In this document: one piece after another, positions 47,846-61,092 of the stretch | Layout of the letters: every line of letters begins with the position of its first letter | Numbering within the stretch: the stretch's first letter is position 1 | Source: Stromatinia cepivora | Taxonomy: Eukaryota; Ascomycota; Leotiomycetes; Helotiales; Sclerotiniaceae | Direction of reading: 5' to 3' | Assembly (NCBI GenBank): GCA_014898415.1 | Contig: RCTD01000006.1 | Span: 2,205,306 to 2,269,305 of the forward strand | DNA length: 64,000 bases | Translations under genes and position numbers: made by a program | The notes under the pieces: generated by a model | Database searches by the model: none | Seen by the model: only the letters and a program-made list of their open reading frames with translations | What the model was told of the DNA's origin: nothing

Positions 47846-48861
47846 TTAAGCAATGCCATATTCATTGACTTCTCCCGCATAATACAGAAGCAAGGCCTCC
47901 TTTGTCAATTCCATTTCTGGAAATTGCATTCTCTTGACACACAACTCTTCCAAGAGATATCCATTGAATCCAGGGTAGTCCCACTCGTAATCTTCTTCCT
48001 GATTGGATCGTTAGTTTATTATATATTGATGGATTGGAGGAGAGTAGTATGCTGTCAGCAAACAAGATAGATAGGTAAAGTATACAACGAGGAGCTCATA
48101 GGTGGCAAAGAGTATATACTCACAGTATCCATTTTGTCAGGCTCACAGCACCTCTGCACATTCTGAATGCCGATAATCTGTATCATTCGTAGCAAAGGAG
48201 CAAATTTGCCATTGGGACGATGTAGGTGTCGGTCAGGAGAAGGATTTGTAGGAGATTTGAAAGGAATTTCCAAAGGAGGTTTGGAAGAAGTTGTGGAAGA
48301 AGTTGCGGAGGGAGATGTGGGAGGAGATGTGGAAGGAGATGTGGGAGGAGATGTGGGAGGAGATGTGGAAGGAGATTTGGAAGCATATTTAGAAGCAGAT
48401 TTAGAAGCAGACTTGAGGCTGAGTGACGCCTTTCTCGTCTTCTTCGAAATTCCACCAGATATGGTCTTCTTGGAAGCAGGTTTCTTGACAATTTTGATAG
48501 TCGAAGGTTTCGTTTCGATATACATTGATTCCGGCATATTCATTTGCCCTTGCTCGGGCTCGAAAGGTGTCTTTTCAATATCCGTTCGTTCCGATACGGG
48601 CACAGCGGGACCGCAGAACGTCGAAACGTTCTGTAGTTCGATAGTCTGTACTCCTCGCAGTAAGGCAGTTTGTTTCTTGCCCGATGGACGACGAAGGAAT
48701 TGATTAGGAGATTTCGCTGAAGGAGATTTCGCTGAAGGAGATTTTTCGCTGAGAATTGGCTTTTTCGTCTTCTTCGAAATTTCACCCCTTATCGTCTTAG
48801 TCCAAATTGGATGGTGCTTTTTGATGGGAGATAAAGGAGCTTTTGGTTGAGAGGAAGGCAT
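47846..48861 (-). CDS. Hypothetical basic protein with an internally duplicated module
   Basis: Two exons, 48861-48124 and 47998-47846 (125-nt intron with CTAAC branch site), 296 aa. Two copies of one module are visible. Residues ~22-85 read KTIRGEISKKTKKPILSEK ... RRPSGKKQTALLRGVQTIELQNV--FC. Residues ~132-241 read KTISGGISKKTRKASLSLK ... HRPNGKFAPLLRMIQIIGIQNV--CC. The second copy is stretched by a Ser/Pro/Thr repeat (TSPPTSPSTSP, ~165-190). The short exon 2 adds an acidic, well-structured-looking tail (EEDYEWDYPGFNGYLLEELC) with no match to the first part. No signal peptide or membrane segment; probably nuclear given the Lys/Arg clusters. I do not recognise the family. Confidence 0.68.
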
Positions 48862-50336
48862 TGTGATGTAAATGTAAATTGTTGATGTGATATTGTTGGT
48901 TTGGTTTGGTTGTAAGTGTAGTCGTTGCGATGGTTGTTGTGTTGGTGGTTGTGATAGTCGTTATGGTTTGTCGTGAAATGTTGTTTTGGAATTTTGTTTT
49001 GTTTGGAAGAGGAAGAAGAAGATGAAGGTAAGTTATTTTCAATTGAAGATAACACCACATAAAGGAAGCCTGGAGAAATAGTTCAACCTGTTAGGTGTAC
49101 CTGCTGTACTAAACATAGCCAATATTCGATTCGCTTAGATCTCAAATTTGATATTGTCCCTTTTACAGTGAATTTTGATAGGCGAATATGATTGGAGATG
49201 AAGATGATAGTGAAGTTGAAGATGAAGGTGGGTTTTGAAAGAGGTTTATGTTGAACATTGCTGTTTTAAGACCAGTTGAGTGTTTGGATTGCTGTTATCT
49301 AGTGGCAACGGGAGTGGTTTTTTACATTGAAAAGTCGAAAAGATACTTTCAAGTGGTAAGATGTAAGAGTACTGAGATAAGCAGCACCTATCGCAACTTA
49401 TGAGAATTGGCTTTGGCAATACCGAAACATAGTTTCCACATAACATGCCCTATTGAGCGGCAGTCAGTGGGCGCTGCTGGACAGCTATCACCTACTCCCA
49501 ATCAGCCTTTTACCTCTGAACAGGATTTACTTGCGGTCCATTTTGAAATGTATCTAGCACCTACGGGCAGCGGGAGGGATGTGGTGCTTGAAGTTGTCTT
49601 GGATGGACCTTTTTGGTACAACTTCCTTGATTGTCCAATGACTATAGAAGATTCAATTGCTATCATTTGCCTCTATTCGTTGCATGGTGCTGCGATAAGT
49701 AAGGAATGTAGATCCGCTATTTCCATGATCGTCTAATGCCCGAAAATATGATACCTCAAGTAGTCTACTCCGGGTGTCTAGCAAGCATGGCTTTGCCTTC
49801 TCGACATATCAGTGTCAGAGAATCATTGACTCATGAATCATTCAATGCTTTCTAACCCTCTTAATTTGGATAGTGTCTAGTATGTTATACATCTCAAAAA
49901 CTGAGGACTGCTCTTTATTCAGTAATCAACTCCGGCTCATTATCTCATCCTCACCCTCATCCCAGCGTGTCTAATAATCCGGACCACAGTCAATCCGACA
50001 TCAAGAGCTTTTGTTAAAATGATCAAAAGTTTTTCAGAAAGACTTCAATTGGATTGTAATTTAGATTATCGGAAATATCGATCATCCTTAGAAGTTAGTA
50101 CATTTGTGGATTTGTGATTAATGGTTCTTTGATATCATTTAAAAAGCGAAAAATGATATTGTGTTATCCTAACTAGCAAATGATTTGACGCTGAATCCAT
50201 ATACCCTCGGGGCTTATATATAACCCCTCATAAATCAAAGAAAAACCCGTTCCCCTTCCCCTTCACCATCTCTTTCACCACACCACAACTCCCTCACATC
50301 ACCCCACCTACCACCCCACCTTCTTCATCCTAACAT
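48862..50336. other. Intergenic
   Basis: 1.5 kb. Just upstream of the duplicated-module gene lies GT-rich DNA (TTGTTGGTTTGG..., 48880-49000). A 109-codon plus-strand frame at 49407-49736 has no recognisable domain. No RNA gene seen. Confidence 0.5.
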
Positions 50337-52001
50337 TCATCCCCCAACAGGTTTCGTAGTAACCACCCCCCCAACCCTCACCACCTCTCCCTTATCCCAC
50401 ATCTCCCACTCCAATCCGCCCACCACGCCCGCCAGCAGGCACTTAAACTCACTAATCGCAAAACCCTTCCCAATACAACTTCTCTCCCCATGAAAAAAAG
50501 TCATATTAGCAAAATTACTATCCGCGCCCCCAGTATTGGTACATCCATCTTCGAGCCAGCGTTCGGGAGACCATTCATCGGCTTTGGGGCCCCAGAGTTC
50601 CTTGGAGCGGTTGATGGCTAAGGGGGAGATGAGCATGCTTGTTCCGAGGGGGATGTGGAGGGGGGGAGAGTCGGGGAGGGTGATGGATGTAGGGCGTGTG
50701 GAGGTACGGACGGAGAGGGGGACGGTGGGGTAGAGACGGAAGGTTTCTTGTATAACTGCGTTTAAGATTGGGAGGGAATCGATGATAGTGTGATTTGGTT
50801 CTATGGAATTTGGATCGGAGGGTGAGGGGATTGCAGCGTGGATTTCTTGACGGAGTTTGATTTGCCAGTCTGGATGAATGGCTAGGAGATAGATAGCCCA
50901 TGTAAGAGCTGAGGATGTTGTTTCATGACCAGCTGCTAAGAATGTAAGGAGTTGATCTTCGAGATCTTTGTCGCTGAAATCGTTGGAACGAACGAGGATA
51001 CTTAGGATATCCGTTCCATCGACTGTTTTACCTTCGCGTACTGCTTGACGTTTTCCATCGATGACTTCCCGACAGAAAGTACGAAGGTTCCCCGTTGTTT
51101 CGGCAATTACTTTGCTATATTTGAATGGGAGTTTTTGAATGAGATCTTGAGGACCGAAGATGTTGGCTGCGAAGTAAAGACCTTTACTAATGGTAGGTTC
51201 GAGAAGTTCGTTATAGTCTCGTACTAGAGGATCATCTGGGTTTCTAAGAGCACCGAAATCTCTACCTACTCCAGCAACACCAATTATATCCAATGTAACA
51301 CGAGTCGCCCATTCGTTGAACTCGATACGTGATTCATTTCTTTTTTCCAATGTACTTGTTTCGGTAATTTCTTGGGAGATACCTTCGACAAGACCAAGAG
51401 CTTTAGACCAGAAAACTGGATATAATTCTCTAATATTTTTGACTTGGAAAGCGGGTAATAAATGTTTGCGTTGAAATTTATGAAGAGAACCTTCTGACAT
51501 AATAAGTCCTTCACCCAAGATCAAAGTGAGGAATTTGCGAACTCCAGATGGTTTTTCATAATCATATGAATTATCGGCTAGAATACTTTTCAATACTCGA
51601 GGAGATGTGGGAATAAGTCTTTCGATATTTCCAAAGGATCGAATGCGGAGTAAACCATCATTTGGTACATGTTTAACGAACTGTTGAATTTCATATCCAG
51701 GTGGTTTGCTGAATTCTGAAGAACAATTACCCCAAAGGAAGTTATAGGACTATGAAGTTGTTAATGAATGAATGAATGAATGTGAAAAGCAAAGTAAACT
51801 TACCACTGGACCTGGTAGATGACGAAGAGGACTAAAGAAGAAAGGATATATGAACATGCGCCAAAAAGAAAACAACGAAATATCAAGTAGAAGGAAACGA
51901 ATTGCTGATCTCGAAACTCGATCAACGGTCAAATATTGAGGAAAAGTATAAACCAAGGCAGCAGTAAGAGCTGTACAAACTAACCATTCTGTTTTACCCA
52001 T
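50337..52001 (-). CDS. Cytochrome P450 monooxygenase
   Basis: Two exons, 52001-51804 and 51749-50337 (54-nt intron), 536 aa. Start at MGKTEWLVCTALTAALVY, the N-terminal membrane anchor; a longer in-frame start at 52130 is possible but looks like a leader. A second hydrophobic stretch is followed by LRHLPGPV (proline hinge). Helix I is FLAAGHETTSSALTWAIYLL, the ExxR motif is IQETFRLYP, the PERF-equivalent is WSPERWL, and the haem loop is FFHGERSCIG with the axial Cys. It is an ER-bound, NADPH-reductase-dependent oxidase. The size and layout resemble clan CYP4/CYP52-like fungal P450s, but the family is not assigned. No biosynthetic-cluster neighbours are visible, so it is probably a stand-alone enzyme. 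Confidence 0.9.
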
Positions 52002-52896
52002 TGTTTCGATTTCCTCATTCAAGTATGTTATGTATTGTAATAAAAAGTAAAGTAGAAATAGTTCACAATAGTAGAAAAAAGGAATCGATATAGGTATCTT
52101 ATACCCAAACCCCGAATCACTCGATCGCATAAAAATGTACTAGTAATATAATAATTCAGAAACAATCTAATCCTGTGAATGTTTTATCCAAACTCATCAA
52201 CTGAAGCCGAGCTATCAAAATGATCACTTCAAACACCGTACATCTCGGACTCACATGAAGATTCAACACTTTAACAATACCAAAACTCTTTGGCCTTTTG
52301 CCTGAAACATGAGTCAAGGTGGCAAGCGATACGTTTCTAACTTTTCCTGAGAATTTCCATGCGAGCCAGTAAGATTTCTTGAGATCATTGTATTCCGAGA
52401 AGGCTGTTTAATAAATATTGTTAGAAGATGGTGAGGGCGGGGATTGGATCATGATTGTTGTATGGGGAAGTTTTGATTGTGGCTAAATGTCTAATGGTTG
52501 CAACGAGTTCTAATGGCTGACTAACCAACTACACGCATTTTCTTAGTGACCCCCCTCCTTTTCTCTATGCAGGAGCCGATCATCACGGTCACAACCAATC
52601 ATATAACTTTGAAGATTTTAATTCGAATGTATATCTCTGAGTATTATTAACGTAACCTATTATTATGCTTGTCTATTAAGTAAAGAATAGAAGCTCTAGG
52701 TAGAAGAAACCTAGCCATCCACATCATCGTGGTTATGTACCTCATTGGCCGACCTGAACCAAAGTTTACCATCAATAAGTTCAAAGCCAAACCTCGATAA
52801 ACGTTTTTGACATGCGCCGACGATCTTCAATTTTCCCTCTTCCGCTCTTTCTCCCCATAAACTCCCATGACCTGATATCGAATCTTTCCATTACCA
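52002..52896. other. Intergenic
   Basis: 0.9 kb between the P450 start and the 3' end of the RBM42-like gene. AT-rich, no supportable gene or repeat. Confidence 0.5.
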
Positions 52897-54024
52897 TCAT
52901 CCTAAAACCTTCAAGCCACCCTTAGTTTTACTTCCTGCCTTTTGAACACCAGCTCCAGTCTTATCTCTATTGCTTTGTCCCCCATCATGTCTATTACCAC
53001 CTTTACCCTTATTCTTATTATTCTTTCCATGCTTGTTATCCTTTGGTGTAACAGCCTTGATCTCGGTAGTACTTCTTCTTAAAAGAACAGGATGACTACC
53101 AATATATTTTCCTTGCATATCCCTAGCAGCTTGAAAGAAATCATCTCCATCACTAAAACTAACAAATCCATAACCTTTACTTTTCGTAGTACGTTTATCT
53201 CGGATAACTCTTGCTTTTTGTAAAGATGACCAACGTGAAAATGCCTTGTGTAAAGATTCATCGGTAACTTCACCAGCAAGGTTACCAACGAAAAGGCGAA
53301 AATGAGAAGGATCCCATTCGAGAAGAGAGGAATCTGTCCATTGTGTACCACCACCTGTTCGTACAACTGTCTTTTGATTGGTTTTGGAATCTGATACAAT
53401 TGCTGCAACACCTGTATCATTGTGCGCGGCATTCGTAATTGCTTGTGAAGTCATGTTTGGTCCAGCCTCGGTTCTACCTAATGGTGTCGCATTTGCATTT
53501 GATGCTGATGTGGGACCTTCTCCAGTTGTTGGATACTTTCGGACGGCCCCAGTATATCCACTATTAGAAGTAGAAGTCGTGTTTGCATCCTTTCCAGCAT
53601 ATGCGCTTTGCCATTGTGCTATTTGTGCTGCCATCTCTGGATCTTCATCATATCCACCTATACCACGTCCTGCAGCAGCTGTCGGTGGCGCAAAAGGATT
53701 TCGAATTTGTGGTGCAGCTCCATATGCAGCTTCTTGTTGTGGTGCATTGGAATATGGATTATATGGTTGAGCTTGCTGGTAAGCGGCGGAAGGTTGTTGA
53801 TAGGCTTGATAACTTGGTTGTGCCGGGGCAGCTACCGATCTGGGAGCAAAGCCAGTAAAACCACCATATCCTCCAGTTGCAGGAGGTCTCGAGGCAACAT
53901 TATTATTATTGCTAAAGGCAGGTTTGAAACCTGTTTGTGGATTCGCGGATGGAGGTGGTCGAGCGGGTAAGGAGGGATGGGGCGAAGGAGTAGATTTAAG
54001 ACCTGGTGGTGGCGGATAGGACAT
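52897..54024 (-). CDS. RBM42-like RNA-binding protein (one RRM)
   Basis: Single exon, 375 aa, ATG at 54024. The N-terminal ~200 residues are Pro/Ala/Gln/Tyr-rich and disordered (QPSYQAYQQPSAAYQQAQPY). A linker (VVRTGGGTQWTDSSLLEWDP) leads into one RRM with RNP2 LFVGNL and RNP1 KGYGFVSF, then VLLRRS. The linker plus RRM closely follow the layout of animal RBM42. The C-terminus is a Lys/Gly/Asn-rich basic tail (KHGKNNKNKGKGGNRHDGG). RBM42 is a spliceosome-associated/hnRNP K-binding protein; a role in pre-mRNA processing is likely here. Divergent from gnd1 over 1.5 kb. Confidence 0.87.
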   Translation of the reverse strand: MSYPPPPGLKSTPSPHPSLPARPPPSANPQTGFKPAFSNNNNVASRPPATGGYGGFTGFAPRSVAAPAQPSYQAYQQPSAAYQQAQPYNPYSNAPQQEAAYGAAPQIRNPFAPPTAAAGRGIGGYDEDPEMAAQIAQWQSAYAGKDANTTSTSNSGYTGAVRKYPTTGEGPTSASNANATPLGRTEAGPNMTSQAITNAAHNDTGVAAIVSDSKTNQKTVVRTGGGTQWTDSSLLEWDPSHFRLFVGNLAGEVTDESLHKAFSRWSSLQKARVIRDKRTTKSKGYGFVSFSDGDDFFQAARDMQGKYIGSHPVLLRRSTTEIKAVTPKDNKHGKNNKNKGKGGNRHDGGQSNRDKTGAGVQKAGSKTKGGLKVLG

Positions 54025-55537
54025 GATGAATTGCTGTACGTATATATCTCTTGATAAGTGTTTCGACGTACCTTTGCGCTTTCAAAACGCACTGGTCATA
54101 CCAAAACCTAAACAGAAAATTACGAGTTCTAACGGGACTTTTGTCGTCCTTTCTGATGGGTCTCTTGATTTTTCGTTAAGTAGAATGAAACGTGTCGCGT
54201 ATTATTGATGCGATCGTAGTGGAAGTTTTATGATTTGACAAAACGTTTGACGTCGTGTTCAAGATGAGGCTGTAACATTGAAGGAATTCTAGAATAATTT
54301 CATGTCATGTGATTAATGATTAGTCATTTATTTATTTAATAACTCGAGCTTAGTTAGTGGGTGCCTGGATTAATAGGTTTTATTTTAAAATCTTATGGTT
54401 TGAGCGATAGATTGAAATGCTTCGGGCCGATCGGAAACTTGGATTTCCCGTTACTTTTAGCTTGGTGGGGTAAATATCAAACCACTTGGCTCGATGTCAT
54501 AACCTTGTTGGGTCTTGTTTGGTGTGGATGTTGTGGATGGGAATTTAAAGTTAATGAGAGGGAAAAGGAATCATCTAGAAGTCTAGAAGTTCTATTAACG
54601 TGGACCTGAGTTGGAAGAGTTGCTTGACTGAGAATCGAGTTGAATTTGCTGATGAGATTGTGATACAGATAACATTCGGAGAAAATGACAAAAGATAGAA
54701 ATAAAGAGATAAAGTGGGGGAAAAGTAAGCAAAATAGAAGAACACCCGGGCAAGTTGTTACGCAGAAATGTCATGGCATGAAGTATCTTAGAGTATATGA
54801 TTGGTATTGAGTTTATATGGAGGGGACCCATCTTACCAATCATCAAGCTTAATTTAGATGAATAATCATAAAGCCTCACCGAAGAGTGGAAGGTCATACG
54901 TAGTAGATATGACCGTAAGACAAGCAAAGCCATATTTTCATTCTCAATACAGCTTCACCGAAGATATTAAGGAGGGACGAGTTGGTAAGGAGGGGTAATA
55001 CATTTGACCAATGAATTATCATTAATTAATAGAAATTAACTAAAAGAGACTAAAATCAATCATTTCTTACTACATCATAATATTTCTCTATAATTTCCCA
55101 AAAGTTCTTTCCGAAAACAGCTTTTACTTTACATAGTACTAGGTTTTCTATCAAGGTAAAGCCGGGCAGAGTAAACTTTTTAGAACGAGGGCGAGTACGA
55201 ACATTATGAACATGAGACCGGAAATCCCACGAAATGGTAAAAGCGGTAATGATAATGATAATGGTAATGGTGCTTTGGAATTGGAAGTAAGTTAATAATT
55301 ACTAAAATAAAAGCTTTGCCCCTCCTTTAAATTATGTTTTGAAGAAAGGCCCAACCATCTTTCATCACTCACTCAACTAAAATCAAACCCATCTTTCCCG
55401 CCTTAATTAATCTTCCTTCACTCTCCATCTTCTTCCGAACAACAAATTCCTATTCTCAACCTTTGACATCAACAATCATTGAAAATCATCAGGATAAATT
55501 TAATCAACGTTTGATTCATCTACGAAATCATCTAAAG
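54025..55537. other. Divergent promoter region of RBM42-like gene and gnd1
   Basis: 1.5 kb with no supportable gene. Pyrimidine-rich stretches precede gnd1 (~55355-55500), typical of highly expressed fungal genes. Confidence 0.5.
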
Positions 55538-57340
55538 ATGTCTGAACCAACGTGAGTATTACTTTATAATTCTTATATACATGCTTCAAAAGAGCTATTC
55601 CCCTCCATCCCGTTACAGCAGAATGAATACCCCGCCATCAACAACCTTTCTTTCTTACCAATCAACAACCCAACAAGTATAGCTTCATATATACTGACAA
55701 TGAAATAGAGGAGATTTCGGCCTCATCGGTTTGGCCGTTATGGGTCAAAACATTATCCTTAACGCTGCTGATCATGGTTTCAACGTTATTGCTTTCAACC
55801 GTACTACATCAAAGGTTGATCGTTTCCTCGAGAATGAGGCTAAAGGTATGATAACCCTTCATTGTTCTTTTGGCAGATGATGAGAATGAAAAATCTAACT
55901 TTGATGATAATCTATAGGCAAATCCATTGAGGGTGCACACTCAGTTGAAGAGTTCTGTGCCAAGTTGAAGAAACCACGTCGTATTATGCTTTTGGTCATG
56001 GCTGGTAAGCCAGTCGACGACTTCATCGAGACTATTCTCCCACATGTTGAGGAAGGTGATATCATCATTGATGGTGGTAACTCACATTTCCCTGATACCA
56101 ACCGTAGAACAAAATACTTGGCTAGCAAGGGTATCCGTTTCGTTGGTAGTGGTGTTTCCGGTGGTGAAGAGGGTGCCAGATATGGTCCATCTTTGATGCC
56201 TGGTGGAAACGAAGAGGCATGGCCATACATTAAGGATGTTTTCCAAAGCATTGCTGCTAAATCTGATGGTGAGGCATGCTGTGAATGGGTTGGTGATGAG
56301 GGTGCTGGTCACTACGTCAAGATGGTTCACAACGGTATTGAGTATGGTGACATGCAACTCATTTGTGAAGTATGTAATTTCAGTTACCTTCAAGGTTCTT
56401 AACTAACTTCTATAGGCTTATGATATCATGAAGCGTGGTCTTGGTATGCAAGACAAGGAAATTGGTGATGTTTTCGCCGAATGGAATAAGGGTGTCCTCG
56501 ATTCATTCTTGGTCGAAATTACTCGTGATATCATGTACTTCAATGATGATGACGGAACTCCACTTCTCGAGAAGATTATGGATTCCGCTGGACAAAAAGG
56601 TACCGGAAAGTGGACTGCTATTAACGCTCTTGATCTTGGTATGCCAGTTACTTTGATCGCCGAATCCGTCCTTTCCCGCTGTCTTTCATCCCTTAAGGAG
56701 GAACGTACTCGTGCTTCCAAGGTCCTCTCTTACGTTGGACGATCAAATAAATTCGAGGGTGACAAGAAACAATTCCTTGAAGATTTGGAGCAAGCTTTGT
56801 ATGCATCAAAGATTATTTCATACGCACAAGGTTTCATGCTTATGCAAGAGGTACGATCCGGCCCAGTTCATTTTAATATTGATACTAATAATATTTCAGG
56901 CTGCTAAGGAATTCAAATGGAAGCTTAACAAGCCATCCATTGCTTTGATGTGGAGAGGTGGATGCATTATTAGATCTGTTTTCCTTAAGGATATCACAGC
57001 TGCTTACCGTGCTGATGATAACTTGGAGAACTTGTTGTTCAGTGATTTCTTCAACAAGGCTATTCACAAGGCTCAACCAGGATGGAGAGATGTTGTTTCT
57101 AAGGCTGCTCTTATGGGTATCCCAACTCCAGCTTTCAGTACTGCTTTGTCTTGGTTCGATGGTTACCGTACCAAGGATCTTCCAGCCAACCTTCTCCAAG
57201 CTCAAAGAGATTACTTTGGTGCTCACACCTTCAAGATCAAGCCAGAGCACGCCTCTGAGAAATACCCAGAAGGAAAGGATATCCACGTTAACTGGACTGG
57301 ACGCGGTGGAAATGTTTCCGCTTCTACTTACCAAGCATAA
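55538..57340 (+). CDS. gnd1: 6-phosphogluconate dehydrogenase, decarboxylating
   Basis: Five exons: 55538-55551, 55709-55845, 55918-56369, 56416-56850 and 56900-57340; 492 aa, the usual length. The first exon is only 14 nt (MSEP plus two bases of the Thr codon) and is separated by a 157-nt intron. The NADP-binding motif [11 protein letters not shown] opens the protein. The substrate signature is [15 protein letters not shown], and the catalytic segment [19 protein letters not shown] contains the Lys and Asn. The C-terminal tail ends in [16 protein letters not shown]. It oxidises 6-phosphogluconate to ribulose-5-phosphate and CO2, making NADPH in the cytosol. The codons look strongly biased (GGT, GCT, AAG), as expected for an abundant enzyme. 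Confidence 0.96.
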
Positions 57341-58561
57341 ATTGGATATATTTTTTATTGATGGGTCACGACTCATGCCTAAAATTGGCGATAGGGGAAA
57401 TGTATTTAGACTGAGTATGAAATGAATGAAATGAAATGGCATATGAATTATTTGTGATACTATTTTTATTCTTTTTGGTGCATGAAGTTTGATATATATA
57501 CATCATGATGTTAGGTAGGATATCTGAGGACTTTCTCGGTTGAATGTCGTTGCATTTCCTTCAAGAAAGACTATACAAGGAAGCTTCAATACCAAATACT
57601 CGAATTAGACAGTGACGAGCTACGCAAGTGCAAGTAGGTGTCAAGTAGAGCCCCAGTATCTATTCGTCTGTCTGTCTGTTTATTCTAGATAAAGTTGAGT
57701 TGAGTTCAGCTCAACTAGATATTAACGTAGCATAGTACGTTGTTTTAGTATTTGGGCTTGGTACGGGAAAAGATTGGAGAGGATGTGTATCGGTTGAGGG
57801 GGCGGGGGATGAAGTTAGTATGCGCGGGGAGGGTAGGAGGAAGGGTAGGGGGGTGAGGGGCGGAAGTATTTGATGGGATGGGTGTGGAAGATGAGAGTTG
57901 GGGGCCTGAGAGTAGGGGGATGGAATAGTGGGAGAGGAGAGGAGAATGAGTGTTATCTGGGAGAGGAGGTAAAGTCTGAGGTACCTTAGTGAGGAGGGGA
58001 GGTGGGATGTGAGGAGGGTTCGGTAGGTGAGGAGGTTCGGCCTGTTGAGGAGTTTTGTCGGTGAGAGGTGAGGAATGTGATCTGTTAGGCGGTGCGATGT
58101 TATTCTTTAGATGTTCTTATTTTCTTCAGGTGCTGAGTTTCTTGCATTTTCTTATGAGAGGAGGAGAGGAGGATAGGGGTGAGGGGTAATGTAATAACAT
58201 AGAAGCTGGTTCCGGCGAATATGCAAATGCGAATCTTATGTTTTCTTGATTATTACATATTGTATTGTATTTGTTTCTTAATAATCAGGGAGAAAGTAGG
58301 GTTCGTAGGATGAAATAAATTCTTATTGATGTAAGAAAGAATAATATTGATTAATTTTCATTTTTAAGAAACCTATCGCGGTAAACCTACTGCCTCGTAT
58401 GCCACCCAAAAAGACGCTATAGATAGGTATGTGATTAGTCTTATGCTAATTTCACCTTATGCTCGTTTACAATGTATTGAACTTCAGCTTAATAAAAAAA
58501 ACTCCCTTTTCGCATCCAACTGCGATTCAAATATTCACAACACACAAATCATTCACCACGG
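57341..58561. other. Intergenic, G-rich strand asymmetry
   Basis: 1.2 kb. From ~57780 to 58170 the plus strand is G-rich (for example GGGAGGGTAGGAGGAAGGGT at ~57829-57848, followed by GGGGGG). No gene seen. The end of the region leads into the ATG-repeat gene. Confidence 0.55.
57780..58085 (+). repeat. G-rich, potentially quadruplex-forming stretch
   Basis: Many G-runs of three to six separated by one to five bases, with almost no C. It is similar in character to the stretch at 17.5-17.8 kb and is also in a 3' flank. Confidence 0.6.
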
Positions 58562-60476
<1,915 letters not shown>

Positions 60477-61092
60477 TTCCAATTCGGACTCCCTCTCTCC
60501 CCAACCCCATCTTTACAGCCTGGCTGTACCACTGTATGTAGCTCTTTTTTCTCTTTGTTCATGGGTTCTTTTTGGCTCTTTCACAAAGCTTGGTACCTTT
60601 TTATGGGCTTAGTAGCCTTCATTGGCCATGCATATGGCAAAGGTATTTCCCCCAATTAATCTCTGATGATAATTTATGTACCTTCCTGTAACATAGTATT
60701 CATATATTGAGTAAATTAAGCTCCAGAGGAGTTAGCTGAGTGGAAGATTTAAGAAAGAAAGTGAATACCCTGTGATGATATGGAATGTATCAAAGAGAGC
60801 GCAATATTTCTTCTGATGAGTGCAGTGATCACGATCTGTTTGATTTCTCTAACTCTAACCATGATATAAGTACAAAACTTGGTGTTTAAATTGCATTGCC
60901 ATTCATATATACACCGTTCTTTTTCCTTTCTCACTTCACATCACTTTAACAGCACTCACTCAGCCCATTGGCTAGAAGTAAATAAAGTTTAGCCCGCCCA
61001 CAACAAACGAGGATTTCGATAAAATCAAAATATTAATCGATCTTACATTCAAAATTTACAACAAAAAATTCTTCAATACCATATCAATCAAA
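60477..61092. other. Intergenic
   Basis: 0.6 kb between the coiled-coil gene and the KH-like gene on the same strand. T-rich; no gene or repeat seen. It presumably holds the terminator of one and the promoter of the other. Confidence 0.5.

Noticed and set aside
49407..49736. 109-codon plus-strand frame
   Set aside because: Balanced composition, but no domain, no partner exon and alternative start codon at its head; too little to call a gene.
54361..54609. 82-codon plus-strand frame with Trp/Gly-rich stretch
   Set aside because: Lies in the divergent promoter region, no domain, AT-rich flanks.
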